Shown one piece after another: positions 25,475-33,951 of a stretch of DNA of 64,000 nucleotides. The notes under the pieces are model-generated. The model did no database searches. It was not told where the DNA came from and worked only from the letters and a program-made list of their open reading frames with translations. The stretch comes from Mayfieldus sp963781495 (lineage in GTDB: Bacteria; Actinomycetota; Thermoleophilia; Solirubrobacterales; 70-9). The stretch covers positions 992,001 to 1,056,000 of the forward strand of contig CAWAFX010000002.1 of assembly GCA_963781495.1 (NCBI GenBank), written 5' to 3'. The position numbers were made by a program, and so were the translations under genes. Each line of letters opens with the position of its first letter. Position 1 is the first letter of the stretch.

Positions 25475-26432
25475 CGCATTGGCTGGCCCCGGCGGCGATC
25501 TGGCCCACATCGGCCACGCCGAGCTTCTGACCCCCGAACCGGAGGCGAGCCTGCGCTTCTTCTCCGAGGTGATGGGAATGGAGGAGGAGGCGCGAGAGGG
25601 GGAGTCGGTCTTCCTGCGCGGCTACGGCGACTACCAGCGCTACAGCCTCAAGCTGACCGAGTCCGATCAGGCCGGACTCGGTCACATGGCATTGCGGGCC
25701 GCCGGCCCGGAGGCGCTGCAGCGGCGCGCCGAGGCGATCGAGGCGGCGGGACTCGGGCTCGGCTGGATCGACGGCGACCTCGGCCACGGTCCCGCCTACC
25801 GCTTCACCGATCCCGACGGGCACCCGATGGAGATCTACTTCGAGACCGAGAAGTACGTCGCCCCCGACCACCTGCGGCCGGCGCTGCGAAACCAGCCCCA
25901 GCGCTACGTCGGGCGGGGCGCCGCCGTCAAGCGACTCGATCACGTCAATCTGCTGGCGGCCGACGTCAGGCCCAGCCGCGTCTTTGCCGAGGACGTGCTC
26001 GGCTTCCGCCTCTACGAGCGGATCGAGCTCGACGACGGAGTCGAGTCGGGAGCCTGGCTGAGCCTGACGATCGCGGCCCACGAGCTGATCTACGTCGCCG
26101 ATGCCTACGGCGCCCGCGGGCGGCTGCACCACCTCGCCTTCTGGGTCGACACCCGCGAGGAGGTGCTGCGGGCCGCCGACATCTTCCTCGACTCCGACGA
26201 CGTCGAGATCGAGTTCGCTCCTTCCAAGCACGCGATCGCGCAGGGCTTCTTCCTCTACGGGCTCGAGCCCGGGGGCAACCGGATCGAGGTGACGACCGGC
26301 GGCTACTTCGTCTACGACCCCGACCCGGAGGCCGTCGTGTGGAGCGAGGCCGAGCGGGCTCGCGGCCAGGCCTGGGGGGTGGAGACGGTGCGGAGCTTTC
26401 ACACTTACGGCACCCCGGCCGTCGACGAATAA
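25467..26432 (+). CDS. Catechol 2,3-dioxygenase-like extradiol ring-cleavage dioxygenase (VOC)
   Basis: Two-module type I extradiol dioxygenase of 321 aa. The Fe(II) ligands can be placed: His159 (LDHVNLL), His221 or His222 (LHHLAFWV) and Glu274 (NRIEVTTGG), with the conserved Tyr just after. Spacing matches catechol 2,3-dioxygenases. GTG 25467 overlaps the aldolase stop; TTG 25479, eight bases after GAGGG, is an alternative start. Its intact frame contrasts with the four damaged genes before it. It would open catechol, homoprotocatechuate or a related diol. Confidence 0.85.
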   Translation: MASALAGPGGDLAHIGHAELLTPEPEASLRFFSEVMGMEEEAREGESVFLRGYGDYQRYSLKLTESDQAGLGHMALRAAGPEALQRRAEAIEAAGLGLGWIDGDLGHGPAYRFTDPDGHPMEIYFETEKYVAPDHLRPALRNQPQRYVGRGAAVKRLDHVNLLAADVRPSRVFAEDVLGFRLYERIELDDGVESGAWLSLTIAAHELIYVADAYGARGRLHHLAFWVDTREEVLRAADIFLDSDDVEIEFAPSKHAIAQGFFLYGLEPGGNRIEVTTGGYFVYDPDPEAVVWSEAERARGQAWGVETVRSFHTYGTPAVDE

Positions 26433-26490
26433 CTTGCGGCGGCTTCGCCGCCTGACATGCATCTGCGGCTCCACTTCGTTTCGCCGCTTT
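26427..26490 (+). repeat. Structured 3' repeat element, copy 1 (after the extradiol dioxygenase)
   Basis: Starts at the GAATAA containing the dioxygenase stop. Two hairpins: GGCGGC-TTC-GCCGCC, then GCGGC...GCCGC around the conserved spacer TCCACTTCGTTTC, separated by TGACATGCATCT. An almost identical element in reverse orientation follows pcaC at 57406-57472. Differences keep pairing: one stem-2 pair changes G-C to C-G on both sides, and stem 1 gains one pair. Likely a dispersed terminator or RNA processing element. Confidence 0.75.
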
Positions 26491-26496
26491 GAATAA

Positions 26497-27369
26497 CTAG
26501 AAGACGACCGTCCGGTTCTCGTAGGGGATCACGCGGTCGGCGAGGTGCAGCTTGACGGCCCGGGCGAGGACCGCGCGCTCGATCTCCTCGCCGACCCGGG
26601 TCAGCTCCTCGACGCTCTGGTCGTGGCTGACGCGCTGGACGTTCTGCTCGATGATCGGCCCCTGGTCGAGCTCCTCGGTCACGTAGTGGGCGGTGGCGCC
26701 GATGATCTTGACCCCGCGGCGATGCGCCTGGCGGTAGGGGTCCTGGCCGACGAAGGCGGGCAGGAACGAATGGTGGATGTTGATCAGCGGCACCCCGACC
26801 CGGTCGAGGAAGTCGCCGGAGAGGATCTGCATGAAGCGGGCCAGCACCACAACGTCCACCGCGCCGTGCAGCAGCTGCAGCAACTGCGCCTCCGCCTCCG
26901 CCTTCGATCCGCCCTCCATCGGGACGTGGTGGTAGGGGATGCCGAACCCCTCGACGTCGGCGGCGAGGTCGGGATGGTTGGAGGCGACCATGACCACGTC
27001 GGCGTCGAGCTCGCGCCGCCGCCAGCGCCAGAGCAGGTCGAGCAGGCAGTGCTCCGGGCGCGAGACGAGGATCGCCATCCGTTTGCGCTGATCGGAATGG
27101 GCGATCCGCCAGCTCATCCCGAAGACCTCGGCGACCTCGCTGCCGAACTCGGCCGCCAGCTGCTCGCGACCGAGGTCGAGACCGGCTTCGGAGTACTCCA
27201 TCCGCATGAAGAAGCGACCGCCCGTGGGATCGGTCGAGTACTGGTCGGAGGAGAGGATGTTGGCGCCGTGCCGGAAGAGGAATCCGGAGACGGCGGCGAC
27301 GATCCCGGCCCGGTCGGGGCAGGAGATCAGCAGCCGGCCGGTGCGATCCGCGGAGACCGGTTCGGTCAC
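26497..27369 (-). CDS. purU: Formyltetrahydrofolate deformylase
   Basis: Hydrolyses 10-formyl-THF to formate and THF; 290 aa. N-terminal ACT domain (LLISCPDRAGIVAAVSGFL), then a formyltransferase domain with the catalytic Asn-His pair in LINIHHSFLPAF and the Asp in GATAHYVTEELDQGPII. GTG start overlaps the TGA of the homocysteine methyltransferase gene (GTGA). In this setting it could release C1 units from methoxy groups as formate and recycle folate (inference). Confidence 0.92.
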   Translation of the reverse strand: MTEPVSADRTGRLLISCPDRAGIVAAVSGFLFRHGANILSSDQYSTDPTGGRFFMRMEYSEAGLDLGREQLAAEFGSEVAEVFGMSWRIAHSDQRKRMAILVSRPEHCLLDLLWRWRRRELDADVVMVASNHPDLAADVEGFGIPYHHVPMEGGSKAEAEAQLLQLLHGAVDVVVLARFMQILSGDFLDRVGVPLINIHHSFLPAFVGQDPYRQAHRRGVKIIGATAHYVTEELDQGPIIEQNVQRVSHDQSVEELTRVGEEIERAVLARAVKLHLADRVIPYENRTVVF

Positions 27370-28361
27370 CGCGGAATCGTCGCAGGCGCCCCCGGCGCGA
27401 CGGCGTCCGCCGGGCGGCGAAGTGCCGCGATCTGCTCGGGAGTCACCCCGCAGCAGCCGCCGACGATCCGCGCCCCGGCGGCGATCCAGGATTCGCCCAG
27501 GCGCGCGAACTCGTCCGGGCCGACCTTCTCGTCGAACTCCCAGCGGGAGCCGCCGCTGTGGCCGAGGTTCGGATAGCAGCCGATCGGCAGCTCGGTCTGC
27601 GAGCGCAGCGACTCCAGGGTCTCGGGCATCTGCGCGGCCGGCACGCAGTTGACCAGGATCGCCCGCGCTCCGACGTCGGCGAGGCCCTGCAGCGCCGCCC
27701 CGAAGGCGTCGGGGTCGGGGTCCGGAACCGCCTCGCCGTCGATGCTGGACATCCCCTCCGCCCGGCGGCGGAAGGAGACCCAGACCGGGAGCCCGGTCTC
27801 GACCACCATCTCCACCGTCCGCAACGCGGCGTCGTCGGGGATCGTCTCCACCGTCTCCAGGATCACCAGGTCCGGCGGCTCCTCGTTCCAGGTCCAGGAC
27901 AGGAGCTCGAGCCGGCCCTGGGCCCGCTCGTCGATCAGGCTCGAGTTGATGCAGAACGCGGCCGCCACCTCGCCCTCGCGACCGGCGGCCGCGATCGCCT
28001 GTCGCGCGAGCCTGGTGCCGAGCCGGGCGGCGTCGAGCCAGAGTGGGTTTCGCCGCAGCGAGCCGGGCCTGTGGCTGGACTCCTCGGCCGCCTCGAGGAC
28101 CGACCAGGTGTTGGTCGAGATCACGTCGCAGCCCGCGGCGACGTAGCGCGAGTGGACCTCGAGCACCTCCATCGGCCCCCGGAACAGCGCCCAGGTCCCC
28201 CAGGGCTCGCTGCCCCGGGCCGCCTCCTCGGAGCGCACGCGCTGCAGCTCGGTTGCGATGCCGCCGTCGAGCAGCACGCAGCCGCCGCCGCCGAGCAGGC
28301 CGTCGACCCGGGCGTAGGCGGGCGATATCGGCAGCTCGCCGAGATAGTGGCCGCCGGGCAT
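27366..28361 (-). CDS. Homocysteine S-methyltransferase family protein
   Basis: Zinc-dependent thiol methyltransferase of 331 aa (MmuM/BHMT family). It has LLDGGIATELQR, DVISTNTWSV, the first zinc Cys in LVNCVPAAQM and the Cys pair in IVGGCCGVTPEQI. Methylates homocysteine or a related thiol from a methyl donor. Overlaps purU by four bases, so the two are co-translated, and with metF and the MetE-like gene forms a C1-handling group. It reads away from the 28.5-28.6 kb operators. Confidence 0.85.
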   Translation of the reverse strand: MPGGHYLGELPISPAYARVDGLLGGGGCVLLDGGIATELQRVRSEEAARGSEPWGTWALFRGPMEVLEVHSRYVAAGCDVISTNTWSVLEAAEESSHRPGSLRRNPLWLDAARLGTRLARQAIAAAGREGEVAAAFCINSSLIDERAQGRLELLSWTWNEEPPDLVILETVETIPDDAALRTVEMVVETGLPVWVSFRRRAEGMSSIDGEAVPDPDPDAFGAALQGLADVGARAILVNCVPAAQMPETLESLRSQTELPIGCYPNLGHSGGSRWEFDEKVGPDEFARLGESWIAAGARIVGGCCGVTPEQIAALRRPADAVAPGAPATIPR

Positions 28362-28510
28362 CAGCTAGGCGCCCTGATCGATGCGGTTCCCCCGTGCCCG
28401 GCACCTGGCGAAGCAATGCGCGAGGTCCGGGGTGGAGGAGGAGTCACCCGATCAGACCTCGCGCGCCGGATCCGGCTCAGGGCAGAACATGTATGCCGAA
28501 CCCGAAGTGG

Positions 28511-28520
28511 TTGTATACAG
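28511..28520. promoter_or_regulatory. TGYATRCA-type operator (TTGTATACAG)
   Basis: TTGTATACAG in the 294-base region between the homocysteine methyltransferase and benzoylformate decarboxylase-like genes. It lies 149 bases from the minus-strand start and 97 bases (centre to centre) from the next box. Confidence 0.65.
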
Positions 28521-28607
28521 GCCAGCTGGCCCGTTGGGGTCCCCGGACGCACCGCTTTGCCTGATCGAGGAGACGGGGAGCCTGGGGAGAGAATTCGGCA
28601 TCGCCCT

Positions 28608-28617
28608 TTGTATACAA
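28608..28617. promoter_or_regulatory. TGYATRCA-type operator (perfect TTGTATACAA)
   Basis: Perfect palindrome 38 bases before the likely GTG start of the decarboxylase gene. Its centre is exactly 20 bases, about two helical turns, from the next palindrome at 28628. Confidence 0.75.
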
Positions 28618-28627
28618 CCTGAGGATC

Positions 28628-28637
28628 TTGCATGCAA
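28628..28637. promoter_or_regulatory. TGYATRCA-type operator (TTGCATGCAA)
   Basis: Perfect palindrome TTGCATGCAA between the TTGTATACAA box and the ribosome-binding site of the decarboxylase gene. The tandem arrangement suggests cooperative binding and tight repression of this operon (inference). Confidence 0.55.
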
Positions 28638-28655
28638 GGGCTGGAGCGAGGTACG

Positions 28656-30320
28656 GTGTGCCCCGTGAAGGCCGCCCGCGCGCTCGTCGAGCTGTTGCGC
28701 AGCGAGGGCGTCGATCATGTCTTCGGCAACCCGGGTACGACCGAGCTGCCGTTCATGAACGCGCTCGCCGATGCGCCGGACCTGCGCTACATGCTCGGCC
28801 TGCACGAGTCGGCCGCGGTCTCGATGGCCGACGGCTGGGCACGCGCAGCCGGCCGCACCGCGTTCGTGAACCTGCACATCGCCGCCGGGCTGGCGAACGG
28901 GCTCAGCATGGTGCTCAACGCCCGTCGCGCCCGCACGCCGATGGTCGTCACTGCCGGCCAGCAGGACCGCCGCCACCTGCTCTCCGACCCGATGCTCGGC
29001 GGCGACCTGATCGCCCTCGCCCAGGGCGCCTTCAAGGAGGCGGTCGAGGTGACCGCCGTCGAGGAGCTGCCGCTGCTGATCCGCCGCGCCTTCATGCACG
29101 CGGTCTCCGAGCCGCGGGGCCCGGTCTTCGTCTCGATCCCGGTCGACGTGCTCGAGGAGGATCTGCCCGGCCCGCTGCCGGAGCGCTCGCAGCTGGGCGC
29201 GCTCGGCCCCGCCGAGGGAATCGACGCCGCGGCCCAGATGCTGCTCGGCGCCGCCGCTCCGGCGATCGTCGCCGGCGACGGCGTCGCCCGCGACGGTGCG
29301 TTCGAGGAGCTGGTCCGCCTCGCGGAGGCGATCGGCGCCAGCGTCCACCACGAGCCGATGTACGACGCCGCCGACTTCCCCGCCACCCATCCGCTCTCGG
29401 CCGGGATGCCGCCGCCGGTCAACGCCGAGATCCGCAAGGCGCTGGAGCCCCACGACGTGATCTTTTTGGTCGGAAGCCACGCCTTCTCGGCCCACTACTA
29501 CACGCCGGTGGGCGCGATCCCCGAGTCGGCGACGGTGCTGCAGCTCGACTCCGACCCGGCCGAGATCGGCCGCAACTACCCGGTCGCCCTCGGTCTGCAG
29601 GGCGGGGTGCGGGCAACCCTGGCCGAGCTCGCGGGGCGCCTCGAGGGCCGCAGCCCGCAGGCGGCCGAGCGCCTGGAGGCCGCCCGCGCGGGCCAGCGCG
29701 AGCGCGATGCCGGTGCCTCCAAGGCCGGCGGCGCCGACGCGCCGGCCGTCGCCGCGGCGCTGACCGCCGCCCTTCCCGACGATGCCGTCCTGATCGAGGA
29801 GGGCATCACGACCGGCGTGCACGTTCGGCGGGCCTTCGCCGCCGACCGCCCGGGCTCGTTTCACCACAGCGTCGGCGGGGCGCTGGGCTGGGGGATCGGA
29901 GCCGGGATCGGGGTCAAGCTCGCCCGCCCCGAGGCGCCGGTCGTCGCGGCGATCGGCGACGGCTGCGCGATGTTCGGGATCCAGGGACTCTGGTCGGCCG
30001 CGCGCTACGAGGTCCCCGTCGTCTTCGTCGTCCTCAACAACCGCGAGTACCGCGCCTGCAAGCAGGGGATGGGCAGCGTCGTCGCCGGCGAGCCCGCCGG
30101 CTATGTCGGAATGGACCTGGCGCCGCCGGCGATCGACTTCGTCGGCCTCGCGGCTGCCGTCGGCGTCCCCGGGCGCCGGGCCGACAGCCCGGCGGCTATC
30201 GCGGAGGCGATCGGCGAGGCCCTCGGTTCGGGGCGCCCGGCGCTGGTCGAGATCCCCGTCAACGGCTTCGAGCAGGGCGCCCGCGCCGCCACCGATGAGG
30301 CGGTCGAGCATGTCGGCTGA
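28656..30320 (+). CDS. Benzoylformate decarboxylase-like TPP enzyme
   Basis: Decarboxylates an arylglyoxylate to an aryl aldehyde; about 554 aa. BFD features align well: GNPGTTELPF (Thr where the P. putida enzyme has Ser26), the Glu in LGLHESAAV, His of NLHIAAGLAN (His70 equivalent), a second active-site His in FSAHYYTP, and the TPP motif from GDGCAMFGIQ to VLNNREY. GTG 28656 fits GGAG nine bases upstream; GTG 28665 and an ATG at 28632 are possible. First gene of a six-gene operon. The arylglyoxylate may come from the DpgC-type enzyme at 36.5 kb (inference). Confidence 0.85.
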   Translation: MCPVKAARALVELLRSEGVDHVFGNPGTTELPFMNALADAPDLRYMLGLHESAAVSMADGWARAAGRTAFVNLHIAAGLANGLSMVLNARRARTPMVVTAGQQDRRHLLSDPMLGGDLIALAQGAFKEAVEVTAVEELPLLIRRAFMHAVSEPRGPVFVSIPVDVLEEDLPGPLPERSQLGALGPAEGIDAAAQMLLGAAAPAIVAGDGVARDGAFEELVRLAEAIGASVHHEPMYDAADFPATHPLSAGMPPPVNAEIRKALEPHDVIFLVGSHAFSAHYYTPVGAIPESATVLQLDSDPAEIGRNYPVALGLQGGVRATLAELAGRLEGRSPQAAERLEAARAGQRERDAGASKAGGADAPAVAAALTAALPDDAVLIEEGITTGVHVRRAFAADRPGSFHHSVGGALGWGIGAGIGVKLARPEAPVVAAIGDGCAMFGIQGLWSAARYEVPVVFVVLNNREYRACKQGMGSVVAGEPAGYVGMDLAPPAIDFVGLAAAVGVPGRRADSPAAIAEAIGEALGSGRPALVEIPVNGFEQGARAATDEAVEHVG

Positions 30321-30687
30321 CCTTCTCGGCGAACGCCGCGAGGCGCTGGAAAAGCTCTGCGAGACGATCGTTCCGGGCTCGGCCCGGGTCGGGCCGACGG
30401 TCTATATAGAGGCGCTGCTGGCGCGGATGCCCGAGCCCGAGCGCGAGGCGATGCTGGCGGCGGTCGACTCGCTGGCCGAGGTCGCCGACGGCGGCGCCGA
30501 GGCGCTGCGCGAGCGCGCTGCGACCCCCGAGTTCATGATGGTGCGGGCGCTGGCGGTCGAGGCCTTCTACAGCGACTTCGTCGCCCCGGGTGCCGCGGGG
30601 CCCGGGGCCTGGAAGGAGATCGACTTCAACTCGCCGCTGGCGACCCGGCTCGAGAAGGACTGGTCCTACCTGGGGATCGGCGCGTGA
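30310..30687 (+). CDS. Gluconate 2-dehydrogenase subunit 3-like small subunit
   Basis: A 125-aa helical protein resembling the small subunit of membrane/FAD dehydrogenases. It has LEKLCETIVPGSARVG near the N-terminus and a C-terminal WKEIDFNSPLATRLEKDW. Unlike periplasmic homologues, no Tat signal is visible, so the complex is probably cytosolic. Its ATG overlaps the decarboxylase stop and its TGA overlaps the GMC gene start, marking it as the partner of that flavoprotein. Confidence 0.78.
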   Translation: MSADLLGERREALEKLCETIVPGSARVGPTVYIEALLARMPEPEREAMLAAVDSLAEVADGGAEALRERAATPEFMMVRALAVEAFYSDFVAPGAAGPGAWKEIDFNSPLATRLEKDWSYLGIGA

Positions 30688-32141
30688 GCGAGCGCTTCGA
30701 CGTCGCCGTGGTCGGCTCCGGCGCAGGGGGTGGGGTGATCGCCGGCGAGCTCGCCCAGCGTGGGCGCAAGGTGGTGCTGCTGGAAGCCGGCCCGCACCGG
30801 ACCGCCGCCAACTTCACCCGCTGGGAGGCCGAGGCGACCCACAACATCTGGTGGCCGTTTCGCCAGGCGATGATCGACGGCGGCGCCGGCGGCGCGATCG
30901 GGATCATCGCCGGGCGCTGCGTCGGCGGCACGACGACGATCAACACCAAGGTGGCGCTGCGCGCCCACGAGCGCGACCTCGCCAAGTGGGAGCCGGCCGG
31001 CGGCCTCCGATTCGGGCTCGACGAGCTGGCGCCGCACTACGATCGCGTCGAGCGCGCACTCGGCGTCCGCGAGCGCCGCGACTGGCAGCGCTGCGTCCAC
31101 ACCCTCGAGCCGGGCTTCCGGGCGCTGGACGCCGAGCTGGAGCCGGTGCACTCCTACACCGACCACAACTGCATGCGCTGCGGCTCCTGCCTGCAGGGCT
31201 GTCCGACCAACGCCGGCAAGTCGACGATGACGACCTGGATCCACCCGGCCTGGGCCGAGGGCCGGCTCGACCTGCGGGCGGGCTCGCCGGTAGAGCGGGT
31301 GCTGATCTCCGACCGCGGCGACGGCCCCGAGGCGACCGGGGTCGAGTACGTCGACGCCGCGGGAGAGCGGCGGACGATCGACGCCGGTGCAGTGGTCGTC
31401 GCCGGCGGCGCCCTCAACACGCCCCAGATCCTGATCCGCTCCGGGGTCGAGAACCCGCAGCTCGGCCGCAACGTCGGCTGGCACCCGGTCCGCCTCGTCT
31501 ACGGGCTCTTCGACGAGCCCCAGGACGCGCACATGGTCTACCCGATCACCTCGCACTGCATGAAGCACCAGCACGACGAGGACGGTGGCTTCGTGATCGA
31601 GGCGGCGACGGTTCAGGACCCGATCGGCTTCGCGATCACCCTCGAGGACGAGGACGGGCCGATGTGGGGCGAGCCGCTGGTCGAGGCCGCGCGCTCCTAC
31701 CGGCACTGGAGCGGGGTGCTGGCGATGGCCAACGACGAGAACAACGGCAGCGTCGTCGTCACCGAGGACGGCGGCGAGCGCTTCGACGCCCACTTCGAGC
31801 CCAGCGAGCGGAAGCGCCTCGACGACGCGCTGGACTTCAGCCGCCGGGCACTGGAGGCGGCGGGGGCGAAGCGGGTGCTCTGGAGCGGGCTCGCCAGCAC
31901 CCACGTTCAGGGCTCCTGCCGGATGGGCAGCGAGCGCCAGAGCTCGGTGGTCGACCAGCACGGCGAGTCACACGACGTCAAGCGCCTCTTCGTCGGCGAC
32001 AGCTCGGTGATCCCGCGCACCCTCTCTGTCAACCCCTCGCTGACGATCATGGCTCTGGCCGACCGGCTCGCCCAGCACCTCGCCGACGACCCGAAGGGCT
32101 ATCTGGAGAGTGGCGCGACCGGGGCGGCGGTGGCGTCATGA
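30684..32141 (+). CDS. GMC-family FAD dehydrogenase catalytic subunit with Cys-rich motif
   Basis: Flavoprotein of 485 aa, GTG start. N-terminal FAD motif VGSGAGGGVIAGEL, then GRCVGGTTTINTKV. A mid-protein cysteine cluster CMRCGSCLQGCP resembles the iron-sulfur-binding segment of FAD-glucose dehydrogenase alpha subunits. C-terminal GSCRMG and LSVNPSLTIMALADR. With the small subunit it could oxidise an alcohol, for example mandelate-like or benzylic, and pass electrons via Fe-S; the acceptor is unknown because no cytochrome subunit is present. Confidence 0.83.
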   Translation: MSERFDVAVVGSGAGGGVIAGELAQRGRKVVLLEAGPHRTAANFTRWEAEATHNIWWPFRQAMIDGGAGGAIGIIAGRCVGGTTTINTKVALRAHERDLAKWEPAGGLRFGLDELAPHYDRVERALGVRERRDWQRCVHTLEPGFRALDAELEPVHSYTDHNCMRCGSCLQGCPTNAGKSTMTTWIHPAWAEGRLDLRAGSPVERVLISDRGDGPEATGVEYVDAAGERRTIDAGAVVVAGGALNTPQILIRSGVENPQLGRNVGWHPVRLVYGLFDEPQDAHMVYPITSHCMKHQHDEDGGFVIEAATVQDPIGFAITLEDEDGPMWGEPLVEAARSYRHWSGVLAMANDENNGSVVVTEDGGERFDAHFEPSERKRLDDALDFSRRALEAAGAKRVLWSGLASTHVQGSCRMGSERQSSVVDQHGESHDVKRLFVGDSSVIPRTLSVNPSLTIMALADRLAQHLADDPKGYLESGATGAAVAS

Positions 32142-33166
32142 AGGCGGCGCTGCTGGCCGAGTACGACCAGCCGCTGCAGCTCGTCGACCGGCCCCAACCC
32201 GAGCCGCGGAAGGCGAACGACGTCCTGGTCAAGATCCTCGGCGCCGGCGTCTGCGCCACCGACCTGCACGCCATCGAGGGCCTGATGGAGCCGGCGGGCC
32301 TGAAGCCGCCGGTCGTCCTCGGGCACGAGAACGCCGGCCGGGTCGAGGCGGTCGGCGACGAGGTCCTGAACGTCAAGCCCGGCGACGAGGTGCTGATCTA
32401 TCCGCCGCACAGCTGCGGCGTCTGCGTCGCCTGCCGGCGCGCCAATGACATGCACTGCGAGCGCCACCAGTTCGTCGGCCTGACCGTCGACGGCGGCTTT
32501 GCCGAGTACGTCGTCGTCGAGGAGCGCTCGATCGTCAAGCTTCCCGAGGGCGTCGACCCGGTCGCCACGGCGCCCCACGCCGACGCCGGCATCACCGCCT
32601 ACCACGCGGTCAAGAAGGTCGAGTCGCAGCTCCTTCCCGGCAGCACCGCGGTCGTCGTCGGGGTCGGCGGGGTCGGCCACATCGCGATCCAGCTGCTGCG
32701 CGAGATGGGCACGGCCGACGTGATCGCGGTCGACCCCAAGACCGACCGCCAGCGGCTCGCGACCGAGCTCGGCGCCGACGACGCGGTCGGCGCCGACGCT
32801 GCCGCCGACTCGATCCGCGAGCTGACCGACGGGCGCGGCGCCGAAGTCGTCCTCGACTTCGTCGGCAACGACGAGACCCACGCCGGCGGGATCGAGATGC
32901 TCGCCCGCGGCGGGACCTACGCGATCGTCGGCTACGGCGGCACCCTCAGCGTGCCCTCGGCGGCGATGGTCGGCCAGGAGCTGGCCGCCTGCGCGAGCCT
33001 GGTCGGCAGCTGGATCGACCTCTGGGAAATCGTCCAGCTCCACGCCCGCGGACGCATCATCCTGAAGTCGGAGACCCATCCGCTGGACGACGTCAACGAG
33101 GTGCTCGACCGGCTGCGCGAGGGTGACGTCCTCGGCCGCGCGGTGCTGGTGCCCGACGGCGGCTAG
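32138..33166 (+). CDS. Zinc-dependent alcohol dehydrogenase
   Basis: MDR dehydrogenase, 342 aa. Catalytic zinc Cys in GAGVCATDLHA, HE pair in LGHENAG, structural-zinc cysteines in CGVCVACRRANDMHC, and NAD motif VGVGGVGHIAIQLL. Closely resembles NAD-dependent benzyl or secondary alcohol dehydrogenases. ATGA overlap with the GMC gene. It may interconvert the aldehyde made by the decarboxylase and its alcohol (inference). Confidence 0.88.
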   Translation: MKAALLAEYDQPLQLVDRPQPEPRKANDVLVKILGAGVCATDLHAIEGLMEPAGLKPPVVLGHENAGRVEAVGDEVLNVKPGDEVLIYPPHSCGVCVACRRANDMHCERHQFVGLTVDGGFAEYVVVEERSIVKLPEGVDPVATAPHADAGITAYHAVKKVESQLLPGSTAVVVGVGGVGHIAIQLLREMGTADVIAVDPKTDRQRLATELGADDAVGADAAADSIRELTDGRGAEVVLDFVGNDETHAGGIEMLARGGTYAIVGYGGTLSVPSAAMVGQELAACASLVGSWIDLWEIVQLHARGRIILKSETHPLDDVNEVLDRLREGDVLGRAVLVPDGG

Positions 33167-33182
33167 GGAGAAGGGAGGAGAG

Positions 33183-33908
33183 ATGGCAAGGCTGGTGATG
33201 GTGCACGGCGCCTTCGGCGGCGCCTGGTGGTGGGATCGCGTGGTCGAGCCGCTCGAAGCGGCCGGCCACACCGTGGAGCGCTTCGACCTACCCGGCTCCG
33301 GCGACGACGAGACGCCGGTGGCCGACGTCACCCTCGATGCCTACGTCGCGCGGGTCGCCGCGCAGCTCGCCGAAAGCGACGAGCCCGCCGTCCTGGTCGG
33401 CCACAGCATGGGCGGGGTGGTCGTCACCCAGACCGCGGCCCGAAATCCCGACCGGGTCGAGAAGGTCGTCTATGTGTGCGCCTTTGTCCCCGGCGACGGG
33501 CAGAGCCTGATCGACTTGACCCAGCTCCCCGAGGGCGAGGGTGACGAGATCCAGGCGAACATGGTCGTCGAGGGCGACCCCCCGGCGGCGCGGATGCCGG
33601 AGGATGCCGCCCGTACCGCAGAGTTCGGGGAGTGCAGCGAGGAGGCGTACATGTGGGCCGTGAAGCGGCAGGGCGCGCAGCCGGTGGTGCCGTTCACGCA
33701 GCCGGTGATGATCCCCGACGGCGTCTTCGACGCGATCCCGCGTCGCTACATCTTCTGCACTCGCGACCACTCGATCCCACCGCCGCTGCAGCGGCGAATG
33801 GCCGAGGCGGCCGGGATCACCGAGACCGCTGAGCTCGACACCGACCACTCGCCGTCGTTCTCGCGCACCGAGGAGCTGGTCGAGGCGATCGACAGATTGG
33901 CCTCGTGA
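33183..33908 (+). CDS. Alpha/beta hydrolase (plant methylesterase/hydroxynitrile lyase-like)
   Basis: A 241-aa hydrolase beginning MARLVMVHGAFGGAWWW, an oxyanion-hole motif typical of the salicylate methylesterase, hydroxynitrile lyase and pyrethroid hydrolase group. Nucleophile Ser in GHSMGG, Asp in FCTRDHSIP, His in DTDHSPSF. AGGGAGGAG precedes the ATG. In this operon, cleavage of a methyl ester or release of an aldehyde from a cyanohydrin-like adduct is possible; the substrate is inference. Confidence 0.8.
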   Translation: MARLVMVHGAFGGAWWWDRVVEPLEAAGHTVERFDLPGSGDDETPVADVTLDAYVARVAAQLAESDEPAVLVGHSMGGVVVTQTAARNPDRVEKVVYVCAFVPGDGQSLIDLTQLPEGEGDEIQANMVVEGDPPAARMPEDAARTAEFGECSEEAYMWAVKRQGAQPVVPFTQPVMIPDGVFDAIPRRYIFCTRDHSIPPPLQRRMAEAAGITETAELDTDHSPSFSRTEELVEAIDRLAS

Positions 33909-33951
33909 GACGGCGAGCGCCGACCGGCTCGTCAACCCGCGCCCGGTCGAG

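Noticed and set aside
28381..28655. Small protein gene between the homocysteine methyltransferase and the decarboxylase
   Set aside because: The open frames there have no family features and cross three operator palindromes; best explained as a regulatory intergenic region.
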